Shown: positions 8,385 to 16,206 of the stretch, in pieces
How the letters are laid out: the number at the start of each line of letters is the position of its first letter
Numbering within the stretch: position 1 is the stretch's first letter
Made by a program: the position numbers and the translations under genes
Source: Microcaldota archaeon
GTDB taxonomy: Archaea; Micrarchaeota; Micrarchaeia; Micrarchaeales; CABMGC01
Assembly (NCBI GenBank): GCA_027334165.1
Contig: DAHWXM010000001.1
Span: forward strand, 1 to 49,439
Length of the DNA stretch: 49,439 nt
Direction of reading: 5' to 3'
The notes under the pieces: model-generated
The model's database searches: none
What the model saw: only the letters and a program-made list of their open reading frames with translations
Told to the model about the DNA's origin: nothing

Positions 8385-9731
8385 ATGGCAAAGACTTATC
8401 TGGAAATTGTAAAGTACATGGTAGAAGCGAAGTTTACTATAGACGGGAACGTTGACAAGCCGGACATAATCGGAGCAGTATTCGGTCAGACCGAAGGCCT
8501 GCTCGGCAACGAGCTCGACCTTCGAGAGCTTCAGAAGAACGGCAAGATAGGAAGGATAGAGATAGAGCTGCAGCCTGCTGGAAACAGGACGCACGGCAAG
8601 CTCTTCCTTCCGGCATCGCTCGACCGGATTGAAACGTGCATACTTGCAGCCGCGGTCGAAGCTGTCGACCGCGTCGGACCTTATGAGGCAGAGTTCCACG
8701 TGGAGAAGGTTGAGGATACGCGATCTGAGAAGAGGAGGAAGATCCTCGACAGGGCGAAAGACTTAGTCCGCATACTGCTGAACACGGAGATACCTGACAG
8801 CAAGGAGATAGCCGAGATGGTGCAGTCAGATGTGCGTGCAAGCGAGATAGCGGCGTACGGGCCTGAGAAGCTACCCGCTGGTCCGGACATAGCCAAGAGC
8901 GATGAGATAATCATAGTGGAGGGCCGGGCCGACGTGCTTAACCTTCTGAGGAACGACATCACCAACGCAATCGCGGTTGGGGGTGCAACCAATAACATAC
9001 CAAAGTCCATAATCGACCTCTGCGGACAGAAAGAGGCGACCATCTTCGTCGATGGCGATCGCGGCGGCGATCTCATAATGCGCTCGCTCATGAACGTTGC
9101 GGACATAGACTTCGTCACGAAGGCGCCTGATGGAAAGGAGGTGGAGGATCTGACGCGCAAGGAGATAATAAAATCGCTGCGCGCTAAGACCCCTGTGGAC
9201 CAGACGAAGAAACAAAGGCCGCAGCCGCCGGCACAGCAGAGGCCTTTCGATAGGCCGCAGCCGGCACCTGTTCAGCCACAGCGGAGAGTGCAACCACTGC
9301 CGGAGCAGCACGAAGCGGCTCCAATTCAACCGCGCGCATCAGAGCCTGCAGAGAGGGAGGCGATACCAAAGATAGAGTCTCAGTCCATAACCGAGAAGCA
9401 AGCGCAACAAACGGATCAGCCCGCGCTCCAGTCGATAGTACTTACGGAGCTGACAAATGGGCTTTCCGAGCTCGCGGGCACGCTGCGCAGCAGGCTTTAC
9501 GATTCCACCGGAAACGTGGTAAAGGAGATGCCGATACGCGAGCTCCTGACAGAGGTGCAGGACTCAAACGGAGTCTATGCGATAGTGCTCGACGGTGTCA
9601 TAACGCAGCGGCTCGTGGAATTGGCCATGCAGAAGGGCATAAAGGCCATATATGGGAATAGGGCAAACCAGTTCCAGAGAAGGGACAAGAGCATGATGCT
9701 CTACACGAAAGAGCAGGGAATGCTGCAGTGA
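8385..9731 (+). CDS. dnaG: DnaG-like primase / archaeal exosome-associated DnaG
   Basis: This 448-residue archaeal DnaG has the archaeal N-terminal domain (residues 1-165), a Toprim domain with IIIVEGRADV (Glu179) and FVDGDRGGD (Asp223, Asp225, Asp229), and then a Pro/Gln-rich linker (about 265-345) and a helical C-terminal part. In other archaea the protein binds the RNA exosome as a poly(A)-preferring adaptor and can synthesise primers in vitro. The start at 8385 follows a ggagg ribosome-binding site (8373-8377); a TTG one codon upstream is unlikely. It is translationally close to the small Toprim gene before it. Confidence 0.93.
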   Translation: MAKTYLEIVKYMVEAKFTIDGNVDKPDIIGAVFGQTEGLLGNELDLRELQKNGKIGRIEIELQPAGNRTHGKLFLPASLDRIETCILAAAVEAVDRVGPYEAEFHVEKVEDTRSEKRRKILDRAKDLVRILLNTEIPDSKEIAEMVQSDVRASEIAAYGPEKLPAGPDIAKSDEIIIVEGRADVLNLLRNDITNAIAVGGATNNIPKSIIDLCGQKEATIFVDGDRGGDLIMRSLMNVADIDFVTKAPDGKEVEDLTRKEIIKSLRAKTPVDQTKKQRPQPPAQQRPFDRPQPAPVQPQRRVQPLPEQHEAAPIQPRASEPAEREAIPKIESQSITEKQAQQTDQPALQSIVLTELTNGLSELAGTLRSRLYDSTGNVVKEMPIRELLTEVQDSNGVYAIVLDGVITQRLVELAMQKGIKAIYGNRANQFQRRDKSMMLYTKEQGMLQ

Positions 9732-9787
9732 TCCGCGGGACGCTGCTCGGCGTTTTCCGGATCCGGGGCGTGCGTCAGCTGTGACGT

Positions 9788-11023
9788 TCACGATGTCGAG
9801 CTGACAATCCCGAACCCCGCAAATTCGCCCTTGGTGTACACCAGGAACCGCCCAAGCTCCTGAAACCTGCCGAAAGGCTCCACGCACATTGGCCTGTCCA
9901 GGGCTATCTCAGCATCAGCCGCATTAAGGTACAGTCTGTCCGTCCTGTGCATCGCCGACCCCGTGCTCGCGTCTATAACGCCGGTTATCCTTATTTTTGC
10001 ATGTACCCGTGCGCCGTTGATTGCCACATCCGCTTCGTTGATTCTGGAAAGTTCGGCCGAAAAGAACAGCCTGGCTCTGAACATACTGACAGAATCAACT
10101 TCGGTCCTCTTCTTGTAAATCACAACGCCATCGTCATCTTCGTACGCCGCAGCTGCGTCATCCTTCAATCCTATCGCTACATTGCCATGCACTGCGGTGC
10201 TCTTCCTTCTCCTGCTTCCTGCGAACAGCGAGGCCACAACAGAATAGTTTCCGCTCGGCAGCAGTTTCACGCTATCATTGACGTGAACGCTGCCGCTTGC
10301 AACGCGGCCAAGAAGCAGCGTCCTCTTCCCCTGTTGCATGCTCCCCTGTACCATTATCCTTAGCTCATCCATGGCATCGCCCGCACGCGATGCTGAGGGC
10401 TCTGCAAGGGCGTCAAGGAGCGTCGGTCCCTTGTACCATGTCATCTCGCGTGCCCTGCCCTTGAGGTTCTTGGACCTGTACGCGGAGATCGGTATAAACT
10501 CCGCGTCCCATTGTCCGGAAACCCTTTCTAAGAACGCATCGAGCTCCTTCCTAATGCCGTCAAAGCTAGATTTGGCATAACCAACGGTGTCCATCTTGTT
10601 TATTGCGACTATGAATCTGCGTATGCCAAGCATTGCGGCTATGAACGCATGTCTTTTTGTCTGCGCCGTTATCCTCTCACCTCTCCTGGCGGAAACCACC
10701 AGCAGAGCAACGTCTGCATACGACGCGCTGTTTATCATGTTCCTGACGAGCTCCTCGTGCCCAGGAACGTCTATGAACTCCAATATTGCGCCTTCGTGCT
10801 CAACCTGCGCCCTGGTGGAGTCTATTGTGAGCCCGCCATTCCTTTCCTCCTCAAAGCTGTCAAGCAGCATTGCCGGTTCGAATCTCCCGGCTACCGCGCT
10901 AGCCCCAATAGCCTCCTCAATCCGTTCCTTGGACGCACTGCCCGTGGCTATGAGAAGGTTGCCTATAAGTGTAGACTTCCCATGGTCTTTGTGTCCCAGA
11001 AGCACTATTCTCTTCGTAATCAC
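9788..11023 (-). CDS. cysN: Sulfate adenylyltransferase GTPase subunit CysN
   Basis: This 411-residue translation-factor-like GTPase has G1 GHKDHGKS (10-17), the switch I region with GLTIDS (64-69), G3 DVPGH (85-89), G4 NKMD (142-145) and two beta-barrel domains after about residue 220. This is the pattern of CysN, which couples GTP hydrolysis to APS formation by CysD. Length and the lack of a C-terminal kinase show that it is not fused to CysC. It lies 28 bases after cysD on the same strand, which separates it from EF-1A. The switch I wording departs from the usual GITIDV, which is modest family variation. It is likely cytoplasmic and cotranscribed with cysD. Confidence 0.88.
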   Translation of the reverse strand: MITKRIVLLGHKDHGKSTLIGNLLIATGSASKERIEEAIGASAVAGRFEPAMLLDSFEEERNGGLTIDSTRAQVEHEGAILEFIDVPGHEELVRNMINSASYADVALLVVSARRGERITAQTKRHAFIAAMLGIRRFIVAINKMDTVGYAKSSFDGIRKELDAFLERVSGQWDAEFIPISAYRSKNLKGRAREMTWYKGPTLLDALAEPSASRAGDAMDELRIMVQGSMQQGKRTLLLGRVASGSVHVNDSVKLLPSGNYSVVASLFAGSRRRKSTAVHGNVAIGLKDDAAAAYEDDDGVVIYKKRTEVDSVSMFRARLFFSAELSRINEADVAINGARVHAKIRITGVIDASTGSAMHRTDRLYLNAADAEIALDRPMCVEPFGRFQELGRFLVYTKGEFAGFGIVSSTS

Positions 11024-11051
11024 AGGCCAACACCCCAGTGCCGTTTGTTCG

Positions 11052-11834
11052 TTACATGTATCCGAGGGCCCTCAGTTTCTCCATTACGTACTTTTTCTCC
11101 TTGTCCTGTTCCCGTCCTGCCCTCTCCTCAGTGCGCGTATTTCCCAGCTCCCTTATTATTCCGTCTATGCTCTTCGCTCCGGATCTTATCGGAGAAGTGC
11201 AGTGCGTGCATCCAAGGCTCCTGTACCTTTTCCCTCCCGAAGAATAATAAAGCGGGTTAATCGGCACCTTGTTCCTTTTAGTATAGTTCCACACGTCTAT
11301 CTCGTTCCAATCGAGCAGCGGATGTATGCGCATGTGCCCCCCATCCTTCGCCTTCGAGTAGCCGTCCCACATTTCAGTCTTCTGGTTCTTGTAGTCCCAT
11401 CTGAAATTCCTGTCTCTCTCCGACACGTACCTCTCCTTGGCGCGTATCCCGTGCTCATCCCTTCTTATCGAAACTATTAGGGCATCGAAGCCGTGCTCGT
11501 CCATAAGCCTCTTCAGTGCCTCTGTCTTGTTCGATCCGCAGCACGAGAACCCGGACATCTCCGGTTTTATCTCGCTCTCCGCAATCAGCAGTTTGAGCCC
11601 CCATTTTCTTGCGACTTCGTCCCTGAACGCGTAACTCTCGGGGAAGTCTATTCCGTTGTCGATGTGTATAACCGGGAATGGCACCCTTCCAAGGAATGCC
11701 TTCCTGGCGACAGCCAGCATCGCTGTGCTGTCCTTGCCCATGCTCCAAAGCGCAGCTACGTTGTCAAACCGCGATAACGCCGCGCGAAGTATGTATGCGC
11801 TGCGCTCTTCGAGCTGTGCCAGATCCTGTTGCAT
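11052..11834 (-). CDS. cysD: Sulfate adenylyltransferase subunit CysD (PP-loop)
   Basis: CysD makes adenylyl sulfate (APS) and pyrophosphate from ATP and sulfate. The 260-residue protein has the PP-loop SMGKDS (31-36), FPVIHIDNGIDFPE, RRDEHGIRAKER, FRWDYKNQKTEMW, RIHPLLDWNEIDVWNY and a C-terminal RYRSLGCTHCTSPI with TRTEERAGR, all lining up with CysD and not with PAPS reductase CysH. It is shorter than bacterial CysD (about 300). It starts 7 bases after an unknown small gene and is followed by cysN. Together with galU and the SQD1 homologue nearby it suggests sulfate activation for a sulfonated sugar. Confidence 0.88.
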   Translation of the reverse strand: MQQDLAQLEERSAYILRAALSRFDNVAALWSMGKDSTAMLAVARKAFLGRVPFPVIHIDNGIDFPESYAFRDEVARKWGLKLLIAESEIKPEMSGFSCCGSNKTEALKRLMDEHGFDALIVSIRRDEHGIRAKERYVSERDRNFRWDYKNQKTEMWDGYSKAKDGGHMRIHPLLDWNEIDVWNYTKRNKVPINPLYYSSGGKRYRSLGCTHCTSPIRSGAKSIDGIIRELGNTRTEERAGREQDKEKKYVMEKLRALGYM

Positions 11835-11841
11835 ATTTGTG

Positions 11842-12126
11842 TCACCTAATAATTTTCAGGCCCTTGAGATAAGCCATGGCGCCGCGCAGCCTCTTCCCAT
11901 CCGTCTCGAATATCGGCACCGCGCATATGCGCCTGCCGCTTTCTGAGAAAAGTTCGGCGTATGAGCCGCGAAGGTCGTCACTGCCCTCGAACCTGTCCTT
12001 GGCATAAACTATTCTGTATCTGCGTATCCCACCGCGCTTCATTGCAGTGCAGAACGCCTTCCAATTCTTTGCGCACGGCTCCTTGCCAAGTCTCCCTGCA
12101 AGACCCTCCACGGCATCGTTTCCCAT
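11842..12126 (-). CDS. Small unknown protein leading the cysD-cysN operon
   Basis: This 94-residue basic protein is the first gene of the cysD-cysN operon, 7 bases before cysD. It has three cysteines (18, 26 and 68), a region RRYRIVYAKDRFEGSDDLRGSYAELF and a strand-like RRICAVPIF. I do not recognise a family. Tight linkage suggests a partner or regulator of sulfate activation, but that rests on position alone. The region to galU (12127-12214) must hold divergent promoters. Confidence 0.65.
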   Translation of the reverse strand: MGNDAVEGLAGRLGKEPCAKNWKAFCTAMKRGGIRRYRIVYAKDRFEGSDDLRGSYAELFSESGRRICAVPIFETDGKRLRGAMAYLKGLKIIR

Positions 12127-12214
12127 GAAAGCACCAATTATCTCCGGATTAAACTATTGATGTGAACCATTAATAAGCGTGCGCAACGATGTAGAGTACA
12201 AGACGCGTGGTTCC

Positions 12215-12997
12215 ATGAAACTCACAAAAGCGGTAATAACCGCAGCGGGAAGGGGATCGAGGATGTGGGAGATAACCAAGGTGCTTCCAAAGGCGCTGAT
12301 ACCTGTTTACGGCGTTTCGAATCGCGCGAAGGTGCTTATACCCATTATAGACCTTTCGATGGGCTCGCTAAGCAAGGCGGGTATCAAGGAATTCTGCATA
12401 GTTGCTGGGGACAGGCACGACGTCCTCGAGGAACACCTGAAGGGCAGCACGCTTGGCAAGGTGTCTTTCGAATCGCAGCGGGAGCCAAAAGGATTCGGTG
12501 CCGCTGTGCTTGAGGCAGAGAAATTTGCCGGAAAGGATCCATTCGTCCTGAACACCGATGACATAGCCATGACATTGGGCTATGACGTGATAGTCAAGTT
12601 GTTCGAGAAGCTCGATGCAGATGCCGTGTTCTTCATGCGCGAGGTTGGAAATCCAAAACGGTATGGGGTAGTAGAAGGCACGGAGGAGGATGGCTTCATG
12701 GGGCACAGGGTATTCAGGGTAACCGGGGTTGAGGAAAAGCCCGACGACCCGAAGAGCAACATGGTGATAGTCGGCCTTTATGCGTTCTCCCACAGGATAT
12801 TCAAGGCCCTTAAGGATTCGCAACACTCCGGTCCGCTTGAGCTGACAGCCGGTATAGCGCGCCTTATAAAGGCGGGTGCGAACGTGCACGGCATACTCCT
12901 AACCGATGAGGTACCGCTCAATGTCGGCGACCCAGACAGCTACTTCAAAGCCCTTTCATACACATATGAGAAGGCCGAAAAGGCGCTCAAGCTGTAA
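12215..12997 (+). CDS. galU: UTP-glucose-1-phosphate uridylyltransferase (GalU type)
   Basis: This nucleotidyltransferase of 260 residues would make UDP-glucose from UTP and glucose-1-phosphate. It carries ITAAGRGSRMWEITKVLPKALIPV at residues 8-31 (nucleotide loop plus catalytic Lys), QREPKGFGAAVLEAE (uridine-binding region), FVLNTDDI (metal-binding Asp) and the closing VGDPDSYFKAL typical of GalU. The ATG at 12215 is preferred because the family starts about there; a GTG at 12179 would add 12 residues. It is divergent from the cysD operon and close to an SQD1 homologue that needs UDP-glucose. Another sugar-nucleotide specificity cannot be excluded. Confidence 0.82.
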   Translation: MKLTKAVITAAGRGSRMWEITKVLPKALIPVYGVSNRAKVLIPIIDLSMGSLSKAGIKEFCIVAGDRHDVLEEHLKGSTLGKVSFESQREPKGFGAAVLEAEKFAGKDPFVLNTDDIAMTLGYDVIVKLFEKLDADAVFFMREVGNPKRYGVVEGTEEDGFMGHRVFRVTGVEEKPDDPKSNMVIVGLYAFSHRIFKALKDSQHSGPLELTAGIARLIKAGANVHGILLTDEVPLNVGDPDSYFKALSYTYEKAEKALKL

Positions 12998-13011
12998 CTC
13001 ATGCATCGTGT

Positions 13012-13773
13012 TCATGCCACTACAATATAGTTGACCACGAACGCGGCAGCAAAGCCAGCTAGTATTCCAAGATACGTGAGCCACACCAGCCCGTCACGTT
13101 CCCTCTTCTCCCTGCTCATGCTCTTGTTAATGTTGATGTGGAACAGCACGAGCACTACGTAGAGTATTGCTGCACTTGCCAGTGCGTCGAAGAGCACTAT
13201 GAACGCGTTGGAGAAGAAGTTTATGCCTATCAGCGTGCCTATTACAGTGGGAAGCCCTCCGAGTAGGAACGCACCGACCAGGAAGCGCTTCTCCATCTTT
13301 CCGGTGCCTACGAACGGTACGGCTATCGGAAAACCCTCCGTGACGTTCTGCATAGAGAATCCTATTATGGAGACTACATACACCGGAAGGAGGCCCGCCG
13401 CTCCTGCGGAACCGAAAACCAGCCCCTCGGTAAGGTTCTGGAACCCTATTCCGATGGCTGCAAGCATTGATGTGCGCTTCGGATTCTCTTCCGGATCCCT
13501 GCTCCCCTTAGGGAGAACGAAGAAAGAGAACGCTAGCACAAAAGCGGCTATGAACAGCAATTCCATGGGGTCCGTTATCGTGTTGCTGCCGAATATGCCT
13601 GAGACATCACCGTATATGTCCACCATAAGGAACACGAGTATGCCTATCGCGAATGAGTTGTACAACAACATGCGCTTCAGATCCATACCCCTGGTGAATA
13701 CTACCGGCATGGAGAGGAACACTGAGAGCCCGATTACAAAAGAGAGAGCTATGGTTACGTAGTCGCTTATCAT
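13012..13773 (-). CDS. ZIP-family metal transporter with Gln-for-His substitutions
   Basis: This 253-residue integral membrane protein has about eight hydrophobic segments. The two signature helices of ZIP (zinc/iron permease) proteins are present as GIGFQNLTEGLVFG (residues 108-121) and GFSMQNVTEGFPIA (138-151), keeping the N-x-x-E-G cores but with Gln where the metal-binding His normally stands in both. Metal specificity may therefore differ or be lost. A clear TATA-like element on this strand (ttatttaaatta, about 13807-13819) gives a short leader before the ATG at 13773. It is convergent with galU (14 bases between the genes). Confidence 0.82.
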   Translation of the reverse strand: MISDYVTIALSFVIGLSVFLSMPVVFTRGMDLKRMLLYNSFAIGILVFLMVDIYGDVSGIFGSNTITDPMELLFIAAFVLAFSFFVLPKGSRDPEENPKRTSMLAAIGIGFQNLTEGLVFGSAGAAGLLPVYVVSIIGFSMQNVTEGFPIAVPFVGTGKMEKRFLVGAFLLGGLPTVIGTLIGINFFSNAFIVLFDALASAAILYVVLVLFHININKSMSREKRERDGLVWLTYLGILAGFAAAFVVNYIVVA

Positions 13774-13885
13774 GCAATCCTTTTATAACCGAGTTATACT
13801 GCACGCTAATTTAAATAACAGACACCGTAGATGCCACAGCCGCGGCTCCCTATCCTGTATTGGGATGCCACGCGTCCCTCCTTAG

Positions 13886-15046
13886 TCAATCCTTCCATCT
13901 GACTTCCGGCATTATTGCATCCTTGTACTCCGCGAGCCTGCTCTTATGCTTCTGCAAGTCCTTGAGTATGACCCCCATCTCGTCCCGTATGTTCCTCGTG
14001 GGCGACTTCAGGCCGAGCGCCGGGAGTATGTCGTGCACCGGCTTATAGTAGTGTTCGTTCGCTTCGACCCTCGGATTGTCAACCTCACCTATCTCGACGC
14101 TCATGCCGTTCTTTGACGCAACTTCCTTCGCTATGAGCGCGAGCTCTCTGACGCTGTACACCTCGGTGAACTGGTTTACAACCCTGTACTCACCGTCATT
14201 CGGCCTGTTCTCTATAAGCAACCGAAGCGACTCCATGCTGTCCTCCAGGGACAGGAATGCCCTGGTCTGTCCTCCCTTTCCGTACTGTGTCAGTGGCATG
14301 CCAAGCACCGATTCCACGCAGTATCTGTTGAATACAGTTCCCCATACTCCATCAAAGTCGAACCTCGTGAAGAGCCTGTCATCGGTTATTTCCTTCGTTC
14401 TTGTGCCGTACACCGGACCCTGCATTATGTCCGTGGTGGTTATGCCCCACACCTTGTTCGCAAACAGGAGATTGTTGGTGTCATGCACCTTTGACCAGTG
14501 GTACCACGAGCCCGCCCATTTCGGCACCACTATCCTGTCGCTCTTTCCCCCTATCTGCGCATCAACAAATGCCGATTCCGGTATGTCAAAGTTTGGAGTT
14601 CCATACTCTCCCATCGTGCCCATCTTTACCACGTGCACCTTCGGGTTTGCCTTCTTGACCGCGTATATCAGATTAAGCGTTCCTGACAGGTTGTTCCTCA
14701 TCGTGAAGTTCGCGTGCTTGACGTCTATCATCGAGTAAGGCGCTGATCGCTGCTCTGCAAAATGGACAACCGTATCGGGCTTGAATTTCCTTATCGCCTT
14801 GTTGAGCACCGAGTACTTTGTTATGTCACCTATTATGAAATCGAGGTCCTTTCCCATTATGTCGCGGACGGCGTGCACTCTCTCCTCGGGACTCGGTATT
14901 GGCAGGGCGCTCGCGGATCCGACCTCCTCCACTGCCTTCCTGGTATAGAGATTATCTATCCCTGCTACCTCATGCCCCCTTGCCAGAAGCCTGAGTGCAA
15001 GCGGCCATCCCAGGTATCCGTCCATTCCAAGAATCAAGACTCTCAT
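13886..15046 (-). CDS. sqd1: UDP-sulfoquinovose synthase (SQD1/Agl3 type)
   Basis: The 386-residue protein is an extended SDR enzyme closely resembling plant SQD1 and Sulfolobus Agl3, which join UDP-glucose and sulfite to give UDP-sulfoquinovose. Visible signatures are the NAD loop GMDGYLGW (7-14), VVHFAEQRSAPYSM (93-106), KMGTMGEYGTPN (141-152, with the active-site Thr144), YHWSK (Tyr182, Lys186), YGKGGQTRAFLSLEDS and NPRVEANEHYY. The SAPYSM and GGQTR stretches are specific to this family within the SDRs. Neighbouring galU and cysD/cysN supply related steps. The product probably goes into surface N-glycans, as Agl3's does; a sulfolipid is the alternative. Confidence 0.92.
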   Translation of the reverse strand: MRVLILGMDGYLGWPLALRLLARGHEVAGIDNLYTRKAVEEVGSASALPIPSPEERVHAVRDIMGKDLDFIIGDITKYSVLNKAIRKFKPDTVVHFAEQRSAPYSMIDVKHANFTMRNNLSGTLNLIYAVKKANPKVHVVKMGTMGEYGTPNFDIPESAFVDAQIGGKSDRIVVPKWAGSWYHWSKVHDTNNLLFANKVWGITTTDIMQGPVYGTRTKEITDDRLFTRFDFDGVWGTVFNRYCVESVLGMPLTQYGKGGQTRAFLSLEDSMESLRLLIENRPNDGEYRVVNQFTEVYSVRELALIAKEVASKNGMSVEIGEVDNPRVEANEHYYKPVHDILPALGLKSPTRNIRDEMGVILKDLQKHKSRLAEYKDAIMPEVRWKD

Positions 15047-15123
15047 TTTAACACCGTAAGAACCGTATCTCTATGCAAGAAGCAATTTTTAATGGTTTGC
15101 TACAGACACCGCGGAGATGCACA

Positions 15124-15870
15124 TCATCTGCCGTCCTTCACGATCACAGCGGCGTATTCCCCATCGGTGTGGTAGTTCCTGGAGAGGAAGAATTTCTTGA
15201 CGCGCCATCCTGTGCCTTCAAGCAGTTCTCTCATCTCATCTCTGGATACGTAAAGATAGTCGAACCAATCAGTCGAATACTGCATGAACCTGATCCTCAG
15301 TTTTAGTTGCCCTCCCATCCTGCCTTTCTTAATATTTTCTTTGTGATATCTAAAGTGGACAGGATTATCTGTTATGTACGGGTCTCTGGTTTCTGTCACT
15401 ATCAACCCTGTAGCTGTGGTAATTCTGTACATCTGTTTCAGCAACCTTCTCGCTTTCTCCAAGCTGCCAAAAAGTCCAAAGTTGTTCCCCAGCATCACTA
15501 CGCTTCCAAATGTTCCTTCCTTGAAGGATCCAATCCCTTCGATTGGCATAATCTTCACATCCTTCACTCCACGCTGCTTGCAGACGCGTATTGACAATGG
15601 GGAGTTGTCTATGCCGAAGTATGGTTGCCCTTTTTCCTGCATGTACCTTCCAACCCTTCCCGCGCCGCAGCCTATGTCCAGCACTCTGCCATTTGCGTGC
15701 TTTATTGCATCCTTATCGTGCCTGTCCCAATCCTTGTACGTTGCAAAAGCTTCTTTGAAGCCTGCATCAACGTTGACGTAGCCATCGCTTCGTTCAACAA
15801 CGCTGAAGCTGGTAAGTCCTTTCATGTAATTCCAATAGGTGTGCCCATACGCATCCTTGTTTGAGTCCAT
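15124..15870 (-). CDS. Class I SAM-dependent methyltransferase
   Basis: This 248-residue enzyme has the Rossmann motif I VLDIGCGAGRVGRYMQ (about 63-78), motif II PYFGIDNSPLSIRVC and a post-II segment FGSVVMLGNNFGLFG, typical of small-molecule class I methyltransferases. The substrate is not evident. The position just upstream of the UDP-sulfoquinovose synthase on the same strand (77 bases) suggests sugar or glycan methylation, but this is inference. A TATA-like element on this strand (tttaaatac reversed, about 15908-15919) predicts a start close to the ATG at 15870. Confidence 0.85.
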   Translation of the reverse strand: MDSNKDAYGHTYWNYMKGLTSFSVVERSDGYVNVDAGFKEAFATYKDWDRHDKDAIKHANGRVLDIGCGAGRVGRYMQEKGQPYFGIDNSPLSIRVCKQRGVKDVKIMPIEGIGSFKEGTFGSVVMLGNNFGLFGSLEKARRLLKQMYRITTATGLIVTETRDPYITDNPVHFRYHKENIKKGRMGGQLKLRIRFMQYSTDWFDYLYVSRDEMRELLEGTGWRVKKFFLSRNYHTDGEYAAVIVKDGR

Positions 15871-16206
15871 ATTATGGCCTTGTATCCGCTTTTTCTTAGC
15901 ATATTATGTATTTAAATTCGGTATTCTGTAATAAAATCGACGATTACATCCAATCAGTCGCGTATTAAAACATGTGCATGTGGCACAGGTCACATATTGT
16001 GTAATAGCGCGGCTAATACATGTCAACTACTAATACCTTGCTTTTCCTTAACATAACTTTTTAAATATGCAAGTTCAAGTATCGAATGTCAAGGTAAGTT
16101 TAGCATAAACTGGTGTTAAAATGACAAGCGCGTATTAGATAATGTATTCCTTCGATTGTTATTATCTTCATTTTCTTTTTGCCATTTGCTTTCATTTAAA
16201 GTTTTT
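15871..16206. other. A+T-rich intergenic stretch between methyltransferase and regulator
   Basis: This stretch holds the promoter of the methyltransferase near 15910, a plus-strand TATA-like tttttaaatatg at about 16058-16068 with no sizeable reading frame after it, a short hairpin (agttta/taaact, 16097-16111), and the motif taacataac (16049-16057), which recurs at the promoter of the neighbouring regulator. A small RNA starting near 16090 is possible but has no further support. No protein gene was seen. Confidence 0.5.

Noticed and set aside
10870-10890. T-arm-like ggttcgaatc within cysN
   Set aside because: It lies within a coding region and lacks matching acceptor, D and anticodon arms.
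10587-11480. Long plus-strand frame opposite cysN and cysD
   Set aside because: It is antisense to two clearly recognised genes and has no recognisable domain; openness follows from the codon bias of the real strand.
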